Source: Morchella semilibera
Lineage: Eukaryota; Ascomycota; Pezizomycetes; Pezizales; Morchellaceae
DNA: 64,000 nt
Assembly: GCA_009192285.1 (NCBI GenBank)
Contig: WBVU01000003.1
Coordinates: forward strand, 310,001 to 374,000
Direction: 5' to 3'
Shown here piece by piece: positions 10,903 to 22,300 of the stretch (its first letter is position 1; each line of letters begins with the position of its first letter). A program made the position numbers and the translations under genes. Below the pieces are notes generated by a model. The model did not search any database, had not been told where the DNA came from, and saw nothing but the letters and a program-made list of their open reading frames with translations.

Positions 10903-13414
10903 ATGCGACGAGCTCAATCACCCGCGGCACGCCGGAGTTATGGAATAGATCCAGGCCGAGCGTCAACCGGCTCACTAACCCGTCCTCCTCCGCCGGAGAC
11001 CATGTATTACAGCGGTCCACCCGCGGCACCAGTCCCCCCCGCTGCTGGCCCACCCCACGGCCACCATAATAAGCCCTATACCCACCACTCGCCGCAGGAT
11101 AGTAGCGAGGATCTCCCCAATTATGGGTATACCAACCACCACCCCCAGTCAGTGCCAACTACCCCCGGTTACGGACCTTCACAGCCTTCTCCAGGAGGTG
11201 GTTTATCGGGGTGGATGGGTATGGGAGGACCCCCAATCCCCGGTATGATGGGCTCAGCTCCCGCACCCCCTGCCCCGCACACAGCCCCTGCCCCAGGCCC
11301 GCCGGGACCACCGCAACCAGGGATGCGGGGAATGGATCCTCAAATGCACAACCGTATGAACAGTCTCGGGAGACGGAACACGCAAAACGAAAAGCAGCCA
11401 CCGCGACAAAACGTTATTCACCAACAACACCGCCCCCAGCCAGCACCGCATGCGCCACAAGGATATGACCACGGCCCGGAATATGACTTTCGGGGACCCC
11501 ACCGACATGGAGCCCAAACTTCCCGATCCTCGTCACGCAGCCCATCACCGCCCAGTAGACCTTATATCGTGTCGAACCAGAGCAATGGTCGACCCCAATC
11601 AACAGCTTACCATTCTAGCAGCAGCAACTTCTCTGGTGAGAGTTATGACATGAACTTTCCGACGGAGAGGCCAATAGATCGACAGGGGGGTTATGTTATT
11701 CCAAACGCAAGTCAGCCTGGAACTGCCAAAGACCGAGAATATCACCTTGGTGGACCTCCCCCTAGTGAGTATAGGCGGGAAGGAACCGTGTATTACCCTA
11801 ATAACTCAAGGCCCGTCCTTGAGGAGCAGCCGCGCCCGCGCCCGGCGGCTAGGAGAGAGCGAAGCAGGTCTAGGGGCCCGCATCACGGCCTGGGTCTCAC
11901 GGGTTCTCAGGCAAGTGGAGATGGATCCGATGATTTTGAGGAAGTTTACCGCCCTGGTGCAAGGAGGGCCGCAAGCACCACTGAGAAGGGAGCTCTTGTG
12001 AGAGCTAGGTCACGGTCTGTGCCAGCGAGTGACTCGAGGGCAATGATTCCACAATCACGCAACCGGCCCGCTTCGGAGACTTCGGAGAGCAGCAATGGTT
12101 CAGAGGCACCTGAACAGACGAATCAAAGTCAAATCAGGATTGAGTATGGTGGGCAAACCATTGACATCAATTACAGCGGCACCCGTGGAGGCAAGCCACC
12201 GATCGGAAATATTACTATCAATACCACTTCCCGCTCTCATACCCTCCCATTAAATTCTCCCATCAACCAGCGAGCGATTGCAGCGGCGCCCTCACGGGCC
12301 ACCCCGCCACCCGCTACTCAGGCTATAATGCCGCCGCCTGCTGCAGAGGCCCCGGCCCCGGCTCCAGCCCCCGCACCACCCCCACCAGCACCCGAGGCAG
12401 CGCCGGCACCCCCGGCACCAGCACCGCCCGCACCAGCACCTCCGGCAGTGATGATTCCGCCACCGCCACAACCGGCTCCATACACTCTGCCACATGGTGT
12501 TGAGCCGATGATCCTCCCACCGCCGCCGCAGCCGGGTATCATCCCCCCCGCTCCCGGAACTATGATGCCGCCAAGAAGAGCGGGCAGCGATGGAGGATAT
12601 GACGATCACGATTTCCGTGACCGTGACCTTTACCGTATGGATTCCCTTTCACTCGAAGGCCCTGCGTCATACCGTGACGATCATCGCGGCCGTGACCGTG
12701 ACATGGTTCCAGCTGTTGGGGCTCCGCGCGCACTTTCCCGCCGTCGCCGCTCAATCAGTCGGAACCGTAAATCATTTGATGGCAGCGAACAACGCTGGAC
12801 CAAGATCAGCCGTGACATTGTTGCCCGTCGCGCTGTCGAAGTCATTGGTTACGATTTTAAGGAACAATCAGACTCTATCATGGTCTTCCAGGTCCTTGAT
12901 GAGGCTCAAATTGATGAACTGATTGAGCTGTCCAACCGAATCCGTAGTGGTGAGGTACGAGTCATCCGCCGTGAACGTTCCACCACACGTGACGACGACA
13001 AGGAACACCGTCACCACAGACGCCGTTCCTCTCAACACCGCCACAGCCATAAGGGTCGTCCGAACTCAATCCATGGGTTTCCAAGCCCAGGGCCTGGACC
13101 CGGGCCTTCAGCGAACAGGCCGCCACCGGGAAAGCCTGCACTTGTTAGCCCACCTGCAGTTCCACCGGCGCCTGAACCACCACAGGTAGAGGCACCAGCC
13201 CCACCACCAATGCGCCAGCCATCATCAGCGAGAAGGCCACAGGAGAACCCAGATCAGCCGGGCACGTATATTGGATACACCAGGAATCCGCCGAGGAGCA
13301 CACATGGCTCAGGGCCCTATAGGTATGTTTAACATTTATCGTTCTTTCTATATATCAGAACCAAAACGCTAACATATCAATTGCAGTAGTAGGCATGGCA
13401 GCGTAAAAAGATAA
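10903..13414 (+). CDS. DUF8035-like fungal protein, two exons, 815 aa
   Basis: The exons are 10903-13322 and 13387-13414. The 64-nt intron has donor GTATGT, branch-like GCTAACA and acceptor TTGCAG, and joins in phase. It replaces an unspliced end (YRYV) with a tail SSRHGSVKR before TAA at 13412-13414. The protein is mostly low-complexity. It opens with RRAQSPAARRSYGIDPGRAS, followed by Pro/His/Gly-rich sequence, Arg/Ser-rich patches near residues 200-225 and 305-330, and an Ala-Pro tract (about 475-560). One compact conserved region (about 623-690) contains QRWTKISRDIVARRAVEVIGY and VLDEAQIDELIELSNRIR, which matches the fungal DUF8035 pattern. The basic, His-rich linker after it (RHHRRRSSQHRHSHK) could bind nucleic acid. 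No function is known for the family. The start is the first ATG of the frame. Dense antisense ORFs over the Pro-rich part are artefacts of composition. Confidence 0.85.
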
Positions 13415-16400
13415 GACTAAAAACGAACCGTGACAATATGATGAAAAATTTATGATTTCTTTGGCATATTAGGTCTTGTTTTTCTTGTTTTCCTCGAAAC
13501 ATTCGTTCTTGGGGTTATTTATGTTTCAATTTTTATCCTGTTTTATTGATTATATGGATGGTTATTACAAAAGTTGGGCTTGATTGCGTTAGCGTTACGA
13601 ATGTTACGTGCAAAAGAACAGCTTGGTCTTTTTCTTGTTGGCTTTTTATTCATTACATCTTTTTTTCTGCATTGGTGGTGGTGCTACATGCATGCATACA
13701 GACTAGAATTGGATGCTGTTTGTGTTGGGGGTCCAGTCTGGCCAGCCTAGCTAGTGACGAATTTTTCTCCACCACTCTTATATTCTCTTTTTTCTCCTAC
13801 CACTATCTACTTGTGGCTATGGATGGATTCTATTCTACTGTTATTTGTTGCTGATACCTCTTTTTTTATTATCTTATTTCTTTTCTTTATGAGAAGGGAG
13901 CTGTTGGTTGGTTTTTGGGGAAAGGAAAGGGCGGATGGGCGAGAAATGATACCTACATTCTTGATACCTTTTATTTTTTTTTATTTTTTTTTTATTTTTT
14001 TTTTTTTCAATTCTTCTGTGCGTTAGCTCGAGGTCAAATCTGGATGTCCTCAAGTTAGCTAAGTTGACCTAGTCAGTTTGTAGTAAAAGCATATGCAACA
14101 TTTGGTTATATCAACCATGGTGGACAGAAAAAATAATACCTTACCAGGGTCTGGCCGGAGAGATCGTCACTCAGTCGAGTTCTCTACATACACGCGCTCT
14201 AACTACCCACTAACCACTAACTACATTTCCATCTACAATCCATCGACTATGTCGACTACTGTATGTAAGTACCTACATCATGTAGCTTAGACTGTATAGT
14301 CAGTCGTCGTGCTGCACAACCCCCTGTTTTAAGACTCGCGTGTACCCGTTGCGGAACCTACTAGTCCACATCAGATGGTGTGCTATTAATAGGCTGGCCA
14401 GAAAGCGGTGCTGGCGTTGGCATGTTACCCGCTTTGGATGCATATGGCGCGGTGTAGGTACTCTACGGTAGAATAGAGTATCACCTTAGTAGAGTAGCGA
14501 GCTAGAGTACATCCATATCCACACATCATGTACCCCGAACAGCTGTCAATATGTATATATATAAATTAGACTACCGCATCTACGTACTAACTGAACTAAA
14601 GCAGAGGGGGGGGAGGGGGATTGCTGGTACTACTCTTGCGTGCAGTGTCTTGTCTAGGAAGATCATGATCAGAGAGGTCCAATGCTGATTTGGCTGCCTA
14701 GGTCTAGAGTAGGTGCTGTCGGTATTTTCGGGACTAGCGAGGCCCCAACAGTTTGCGATAATGCCCTCTTTGGACGCCGTGCAGAGGGTATTTGGGGATG
14801 GGTATCGGGAAGGAAAAGGTGGTGATGATGATGGCGGTGGTCGTGGTGATGGGGAAAGAGGTGGCAGGGAGAACAGGGGGGCTGGTAAGGCGTGTAGGTA
14901 CTCTAGGCTATTAGGTGCATACATAAACGACTGCTGCTCGATCATCCAGTCTAGACTTGATGAATGGATGGTGAGTATTCACACATACAGATTCCTTAGT
15001 AGAGTAGCTAGACAATGCGTGTAGTACTGAGATGTACGTCTCATCTCATGATCTGCTGAGCGCTGATACGATACCATATTCTACACGCCCGACTCGGGTA
15101 ATGATATTACGGAATGGTCAAGGAACTTTGGAATCATAGATGATCACTCGGGATGGCTCGCGTGGTCTGTGGTGTAGTAAAGTCAGCATCAGCCTGCTAG
15201 CACATCAGCACATGCTGCTGCACAGTGTCCAGCATCGATCCGGATGCTCCGTAACGTAATGTAACGGACATGTACCTACATACATATCGATTTCCATGAA
15301 GGTAGAGTAGAGTCGTGATGTGTGTATGCAGGGGCCACAACCCTGAAACCCCCAGACCTTAACTCAAGGCTTATATATATGTCTAACAAGCGACCCGGAA
15401 GGGAGCACCCACTCCCCTTCCCCGTGTAACGATATATCAGTTGGTTATTAGCGGTTTCAAGTCTGGACGGCGGGTGGCGCTGACTTAGTGCAGCGGACTG
15501 GTCTGGAATACCACGGGCCCACGGGGAGGTTTGGGGTTGCGACTATGTAGTGTGACTTGGGGCCAGGGTTAGGTTACTGTCGCACCAGGGTGGGACGTGG
15601 GTGAGCGATGAAGTGCTGTTCCTACATACATAATGTACACCCAGCTTCACCCCTCTATTTTTTCTTTGCTCAATGCCAACCAAGAGCGCTTCGGACGCGG
15701 TGGGCAAATGTTGACTTTGAGGTCCTGGTCCTGGTCCCGGCGGCTATGGTAACATGGAACTAGTCAAGCCCTCGCTCCACCAATTATGCAACCAAAACTC
15801 CCGCAAGTCTTGAGGTCTAGCGCCCCCCCATGAATAGAGACGGGCAAGAGAAGCACCAGTTGCAGTGGCCTTCAAGCGACGGAGGGGAGCACCTCCCCGT
15901 GAAAACACTATTGGTGAGACCGGCTAGTCTCGAGATGCTACATATCCATCACTATGATTCGTGGGAAGACTTATTGGTATTGTATAGGGCTAGTTTTACG
16001 AGAGGCTTGGATTACTAAAATCTGAAGCTCAAACCTCGCTGCATTTTATACTGGCTGATTTCTTATAGGTGTTCTCTTGTTGAGACCATCGGTCACCGAT
16101 GCGGTTCACTTCACAATTGTGGCTTTATCTAGAGACTAGGGAAGATCATTGGGCCACGCTAGATAAGACTACACGGTATTCTTATCCTACCTACGCAACC
16201 ACCAAGTTTCAATTGAGGCCGCTGCCGCCCTTTCCCGCCTTTCCGCAAGGTCAATGCCGCCAATACTCGAGCTATTCTTGAATAAGCAATTGAAACAAAA
16301 TACAAAAATCCCCCCCTTAACTCACCGCGTACTCTGCCTATAAACCAAGACACACCGAAAGTAGCAGCCTACATATCAAGAGCCATGCTGACAAGCTTAG

Positions 16401-16587
16401 TTATCCTTCCCGCGTCTCACCTCATCTACGCCACTCTCCATCGCGGGTGGCTTACAGTGGATGAGCCTGAGGTTCGGCCATCCAATGATGTGCGGCATGC
16501 ATGAGTAAGCCGGGGTGTGCCAGCCTATCAGCGGTGGTGGCTACGTGGAATTGTCGGTAGCGGGTGGCTTGGTGTTTCCCGTGACCG

Positions 16588-16911
16588 ATGGAGACCTCGT
16601 TGGGTGACTGGATAGTGTCTTGTCTGGATGCCCGTTGGAGGATGGATAAACGAGTGATCCTGGGTGGATTGGAAAGAGGTGGCTTCCACTTAGTGAAAGC
16701 AGCTGTGCAGGTTACTCTGCCCCCCCCTTCACATGATTCTTGTGCTGCGCAGGTTTGTTATGACATAAGAAGATTGGTATCGTCAAATTTTGAGAGTTTA
16801 TCTTTAACCTATAGCATGTCCTGCCTTCCTGATGCTATTCGATACATTCCTGATAAGAAGAAAAACCGCGAAGTAATCCTTCTTTGCAAGAATATGCTCA
16901 GGGCTGTTTGA
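16588..16911 (+). CDS. Small ORF, 107 aa, unrecognised
   Basis: An ATG-initiated frame of 107 codons. Its C-terminal half (CYDIRRLVSSNFESLSLTY ... YIPDKKKNREVILLC) has a mixed composition more protein-like than the neighbouring ORFs. The N-terminal half looks less natural. There is no domain, no clear intron and no partner gene nearby. It may be the end of a decayed gene or chance. Confidence 0.2.
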   Translation: METSLGDWIVSCLDARWRMDKRVILGGLERGGFHLVKAAVQVTLPPPSHDSCAAQVCYDIRRLVSSNFESLSLTYSMSCLPDAIRYIPDKKKNREVILLCKNMLRAV

Positions 16912-18271
16912 GGCCGGCTTATCGGACCATTAGCTGACCGGTGAATCCCATTCATGATTCATGTCTGTGAATAGGCTTAGCGCGTCATTTGTAGTCTATC
17001 ATTCCATATTATCGATCTGCAGGCACCGACTTAAAGAACCGCCACTCAACACAGGTTAAAAGGCATTCCTGTCTTACAAAAACTTCTTTTTCTTCTTAAT
17101 ATCTAGAGCATCCTCCTCCGATTTGGGCAGGGCACCACTCCGGCTGGGGGCTATGAAATGGCACCCTAGCTAGGCGGCAAAGAAGGGGAATCTACGTAAT
17201 CATAAACTCAAAGTTTACCTAAGATGCTCCGCCATGTACGAACGGTTGGATACTGTAACCGTTGTTTTACTGCATCGATAGGCCTTCAGCCCGGACTACA
17301 ACGAGGCCCCAGAATCCTTTATGCAGGTTATCGAGGTATAATCAACGCGGGGAATTAAATTCCTGCTAAAAACCGACATGCGTGCCAAAAACTGCAAGTC
17401 ACACCCTCCAGGCTTATTCTATATCTATTACGTTACCATTAAGAGTTTAAGCGCCCCAGATTATGATTTGAACCGGGGGTCTAGTATCAGATATTGTGGG
17501 GCGGTACTTACGGTTGGACGAACACCACCCGGCTGGGCCTGGCGAGGCGGAATGGGAGAACGAGTAAGAATGCCAATATGGTGTGGGTAGAGCCATCTCC
17601 ATAATATATCCCATGTTGTTATCATGACTCTTATCATATTAGGGCTTTAGCGGCGGTGGTAATGTGGTGGTGGGTTACTAGGGCTAGGGTCACGATGGCC
17701 ATCCGAGTGATATCGCATGAATGAACCTTTTGTTGTTAATTCATTGATTGCATGCAGCCTGCAGGCCATCACAATGACCGGACCCTACAAAAAATGGAAT
17801 CAGAAACACACCCAACTGACCCAGGGCTTAGAACGCTAAACCACTAAATACATGTAATGTACCCTGGACGGGCCATCACATATTTTGGTAGTCGCCCGGA
17901 AAGAAAAACGGGAGATTTTTGCTGCAGTGCTAACGCAACCATTCATACCAGCACATAGCAAACAGAGAAGTATCCTTAACCCGATATATATAAAACTGAG
18001 GAGTCAGGAAAAATATCTTTATTTTGTGCCGGGTTAGGTTCTTTGAGTTGAGGCTATGGTTAGGGGCCATTGGTCTAAACATGACGGATGTGTGGAGCCA
18101 GAGCATGGAGCAAACGCACCACTCACCGATAATATTCACAGTACTACAGCTAGCCAGCGGCAAGGATCAAAAGCCATCTGTCTGGTTAATGTTGCCAACA
18201 TCTCGGCCTGCTCGTTCGAGTCACATGATCTCACTCGGCCCAATTCATTTATTTGGTTTTATATTTTGAAT

Positions 18272-18364
18272 TGTACTACGCGTGTAGGGGTAAGTCTGTT
18301 GACAGTGAGAACTACTGCAACCACGGGCCAGTGTCAACAGACTTACCCCTACACGCGTAGTACA
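18272..18364. repeat. Perfect 33-bp inverted repeat with 27-nt loop
   Basis: Arms 18272-18304 and 18332-18364 are exact reverse complements (TGTACTACGCGTGTAGGGGT and onward to TGTTGACA at the loop edge). The loop is 18305-18331. There are no mismatches, although the surrounding DNA looks old and unconstrained. It could be a recent inverted duplication, a small fold-back, or a small-RNA precursor. No T-run terminator or conserved flank distinguishes these. Confidence 0.9.
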
Positions 18365-18991
18365 CGGCAAAATATATGCAGACTTCGCTATCATATCAAC
18401 TTTGGGTAAAAGAGAGGTGTCTTACATACCCATATAAGACAGCCACATATGTGTACCTGGCATATAGTCCAGGCACAATGGTTGACTGCGCTCGGCCGGA
18501 AGTAGCGCATATTACAACATTTGGCAAGCAGAACACCCACTCCTGCTCTGCTCTACCTAAACAGCACAAGCGCCTTGTTTACGCTCACTTGAACTGTTAC
18601 GGAAGGGGGGCATCGGGCCGGTCTGCGGCCCGGGGGCTGTGGTGAGGTGCCGGGCCTAGTGGTGAGCGCGCGCTTTGCACCCTTAGGGAGGCCATTACAT
18701 GAGTAGACATCATTCTACAATCTTATAAATAAATAATTACCTACAAGATATAGACACAAAATACAGCGGTCCTAAAAGTATCCTAAATGGATTACAATCG
18801 AGTTTTCCTACGTGGTGGGTAGGTCTTGTCTCATCTTGCACTTCTCCGATGAGGTCTTGAAACCCCTCGAGACACGACGTTGATCTAGTCTTTATCAAAA
18901 TCTCATGTGACTTTAGCGCTAGAAAAGCGAGACATATAGTCAAAGGGGGGGGGCGTGTAGAACCATGGACGTATCTTTAACTAAACCCTAA

Positions 18992-19320
18992 CCCTGAGCT
19001 GGCAGTTATATTTATTTACATGTATTTATTTATTTATACTTCATACATGCATGCAGCCTTCCGGCTATGGCAACCACCTCCCTCCTCTTTCCGGAGCAGA
19101 TGAATATTCCTCCCCTTTGTCCTCCACCGCCTGATACAAACTCAAATACTTGCAAACACAAAACAAAACACAATTCTCCCCTCTTCCCCTCAGTGCGCTC
19201 ACTATCTCGAGGCTCATCATTCACCAGGGGACACCGTCCTCTCCAATCCGCCCCAATCATACTTTTCTTCCTCTCGTTTTGTCCTTTCCTCGTCATCCTC
19301 TCCCCCCTGAGCTGGCAGTT
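18992..19320 (-). mobile_element. Retroposon-like insertion with 16-bp direct repeats
   Basis: The 16-mer CCCTGAGCTGGCAGTT occurs at 18992-19007 and again at 19305-19320, enclosing 297 bp (19008-19304). Read on the minus strand, the insert starts next to one copy of the repeat and ends in an AT-rich tail made of TAAA/TAAATA units directly against the other copy. This is the layout of a target-primed (LINE-mobilised) insertion: a long target duplication plus an A-rich tail. The body has no recognisable tRNA-like promoter boxes and no clear coding frame. It may therefore be a SINE without a visible head, a truncated LINE end, or a retrocopied transcript. Confidence 0.5.
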
Positions 19321-22300
19321 CGAACTAGGTGGCAAAAAAAGTCAAATAGGTCTCGAGACCTCTATAACTAGTATCTTCTATCTCATCTTGCCTCGCTTTC
19401 CAGGCCTAGGCTGAAAGACTATAATGATCATTCGGAATTAAAGGCTATGAAGAGGCTGGAGAGACGGTATGCTGAAAGAGTGGGAGAAAAGGTATATTAA
19501 GGCTTATATTGAGCTTAAACCTGCCTTATATAAATATGGGTGGTAAAGTAGCCCTAAAGGTTTAGTTTTAAACGGGGCACACTTTCTATGCTAGTAAGAA
19601 ATTGATGTATTTATTGGTGCACTTCCCACAGGCCCCCTAGAAAGGTACTAGTAAATAACTATGGGAATACATCAATGTTAAAGCATCAGGAGAAGCATCA
19701 GTAGAAATTCATCAAAGTGGACTGGGTGATGTACTTCTACATATTTACCTAGCTATGATTCGAACGTAATGTTTTGTACCTACATGTAGTACTAATGATC
19801 GCCATGATTATATAAAAACAAGCAAAAAGCAAAAAACATCAAGATCGTCCGCATGCACACCCAATGCATCACCACCCACGTTGAGAAAACGAGTGATATT
19901 TCGTGCGTTCAACTACTAGGTTTGGGGAGGTGTCGTTCGGGCTATAGAGGTATGGATCTCTAGTCCCAACATGACTATTTGAGGTAAAATGGGCACCTTA
20001 TAAGGGTAACTGCCTGATAGAGACATGTCTCGAGACAAAATTATCACATTATAGCATTACCATATCCTTATAACTAGGTTGTACTGCAAACTCTAAGATA
20101 TCAATTGATGACGTAAGTTATAATTCAATACTATTAGATTGAGCCATGAGAGGGCTCAATCTTCCCATAATTTATTTAGTACTAGGAAATGCATCGGGAA
20201 ATCTATAGGGAAACAGAGCGGGAAGGGTGTCGTTTGACAAGAAACACGCCAGTAAATGAATCAAATTTGGCTGGGTGGTGTATTTCCCTATATAAATCTT
20301 ACACTCTAATTTTATTAACACATTTCCTGATGCATTTACTGATATTGAGTCCGCTATCACTCTTATTCCTAATCTAACGTTGGGAAATGCACCAAGTGAT
20401 GATGTATCCTCGGATGAATTTCCAAATATTACCGCATACAAAGCCAATGCAATTTACTGACTTGCTTTCTAACTAGTAGAGCCAAGTTGATCCGTGCGCT
20501 GGGGGCCTCAGTGAGAGTCGTGTTCCCGCATAAGTAGCCTATTCCAGAAGACCTCTTAGTCGACGAGGTGGTTTTAGTTCAACGTTCTAGGGCTGTTTGC
20601 GGAACTGTACATGTTCTTTTCAAAAGGTATATACTTGACCTCAGGAGCTTGCGCGAGATTAGTTAGAAGTCTAGACCCTGTAGCTGAGTTCAAACAACTT
20701 AGTTGCATGCCTGCTAATAAACCCTACTGTGCTGTTTATATCAAGACAGCATCGATATCAATGCCGTTGGGAAAGCTTCAAGAGGGGACCAGTACTCTGG
20801 ACCGGATTCCCTTAATGTAGCTACTGAAATTCTTAAGGCTATGAAGATTCTATTCAACGAAATAATGGCACCCCAGCTCAGAGCACCAAACATGATTGGA
20901 CACAGCTCTTGGCGGGCCCGGGATTAATACTGTAGGAGACTATATATATATATTTCTCGAGGCCATGTTGTGAAGTCTCAGAACTATGAATTGGTGCGTA
21001 ACACCTAGGCCTAGTCAAAACCGACAGCCTTTTCGTCCCTAGAGAGATTTTAATGACGATTATACCGCCTGTATCACTTATCTAATTGTTGGATCATAAT
21101 ATTAATCTCTGGGTATATGGCTCCTCCGATAAACATATGTATGTATAATTGTAAATTAACTGCCAAATTATCCTTATAACCGTAGAACCCCCCAAAATAC
21201 TTGTCTATCCTAGTATAGTTACTTCTTAATTTCACTATATATCACTCGGATGAGCCCACTCATAATCACGTTTCATCTTGTGTGATCCAAAGCCTATTCG
21301 ATCACACCGCCTGGTTGATCATGACTCTGCAGGCACGGATACAAAAGCAGCCAACGAATAAAATTATATAACATCATAAATCTACCAACACGAAATAAAA
21401 AGGCTCTGGTGACCAGAGAGACACTCAACAGGAAATTGGATTTGTAGGTGTTAAATCCCGATCGAGCGGGGCTTTGATGTTAGCCGAGGCATGCAACCTA
21501 AGCACCGAAACAAAAGCCCTCACGAGACTATGGAAACCTTCATAAAATTAACTCCTTGACTTATTATTACAGTGTAACACCTTCCTTTCAGGAAATCCCC
21601 ATCCCATCTCCTCATCTCAGATTCCTCCACGTTATACCAATTTACATGCACAGCAACGGCTGTACTTTGCGGGCCGGTTCGACAGCGTTGAAAGGCCACC
21701 TGGACCCCTCATCTGTGAGACAGGGTTAGGGTTGTTTTGTGGTGCCCGAATTTTCCTTCCGAGCGGCAATATGCGTATGTGGCAGGGCTTCTCCCTCGAC
21801 TCGACGGACCACCGTTCCACGAACCGAGTTTTTCGCCTGGAGTTGACGAGTTCGGCCCGAGCACTCTTCTCTCTCCTTCGCGAGCTGGATTGAGCAGGAC
21901 AAGGATTCGTTCCAACTCATCGTACTTTATCCATGAATCAGTGCGCGCCCAATAAATACCGTTGTCAAGAGATGGCTCACTGAGAGAAGGAATGAAACCT
22001 GTAATAATGCCCCTGGTTTTTCCATGTGTTGCTGCCTTTTTTTAATCAAGGATTCAGCTGAATAACTTATGAACCAAGGCGTAACTCATTCGTAAGTGGA
22101 ATCTAGATAGGTTATTGATCGTCAGCAGCATGAACTCGCCGAGTGATGATGTGTGATTCGGGAACTTGCCTTAATCATCTCGATAACTTATATGAACATG
22201 GTTAACATGGTTAATTGGTATTTATGTACACCTTCAATATATTGCTTCCTTTAAGAATATCAGTTGAAAATTGATTCTAAATACTGATGAGTTTAGTTGG

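Noticed and set aside
11693-12001. Overlapping plus-strand ORFs within the DUF8035-like gene
   Set aside because: They are shadow frames of the long conserved ORF, without domain or initiation support.
12292-12609. Antisense Gly/Ala- and Trp/Arg-rich ORFs over the Ala-Pro tract of the DUF8035-like gene
   Set aside because: They are mirror images of GC-rich proline/alanine codons. Composition alone keeps these frames open.
18979-18996. Telomere-like AACCCTAACCCT
   Set aside because: There are only two units, and the second overlaps the 16-bp direct repeat. No longer array is nearby.
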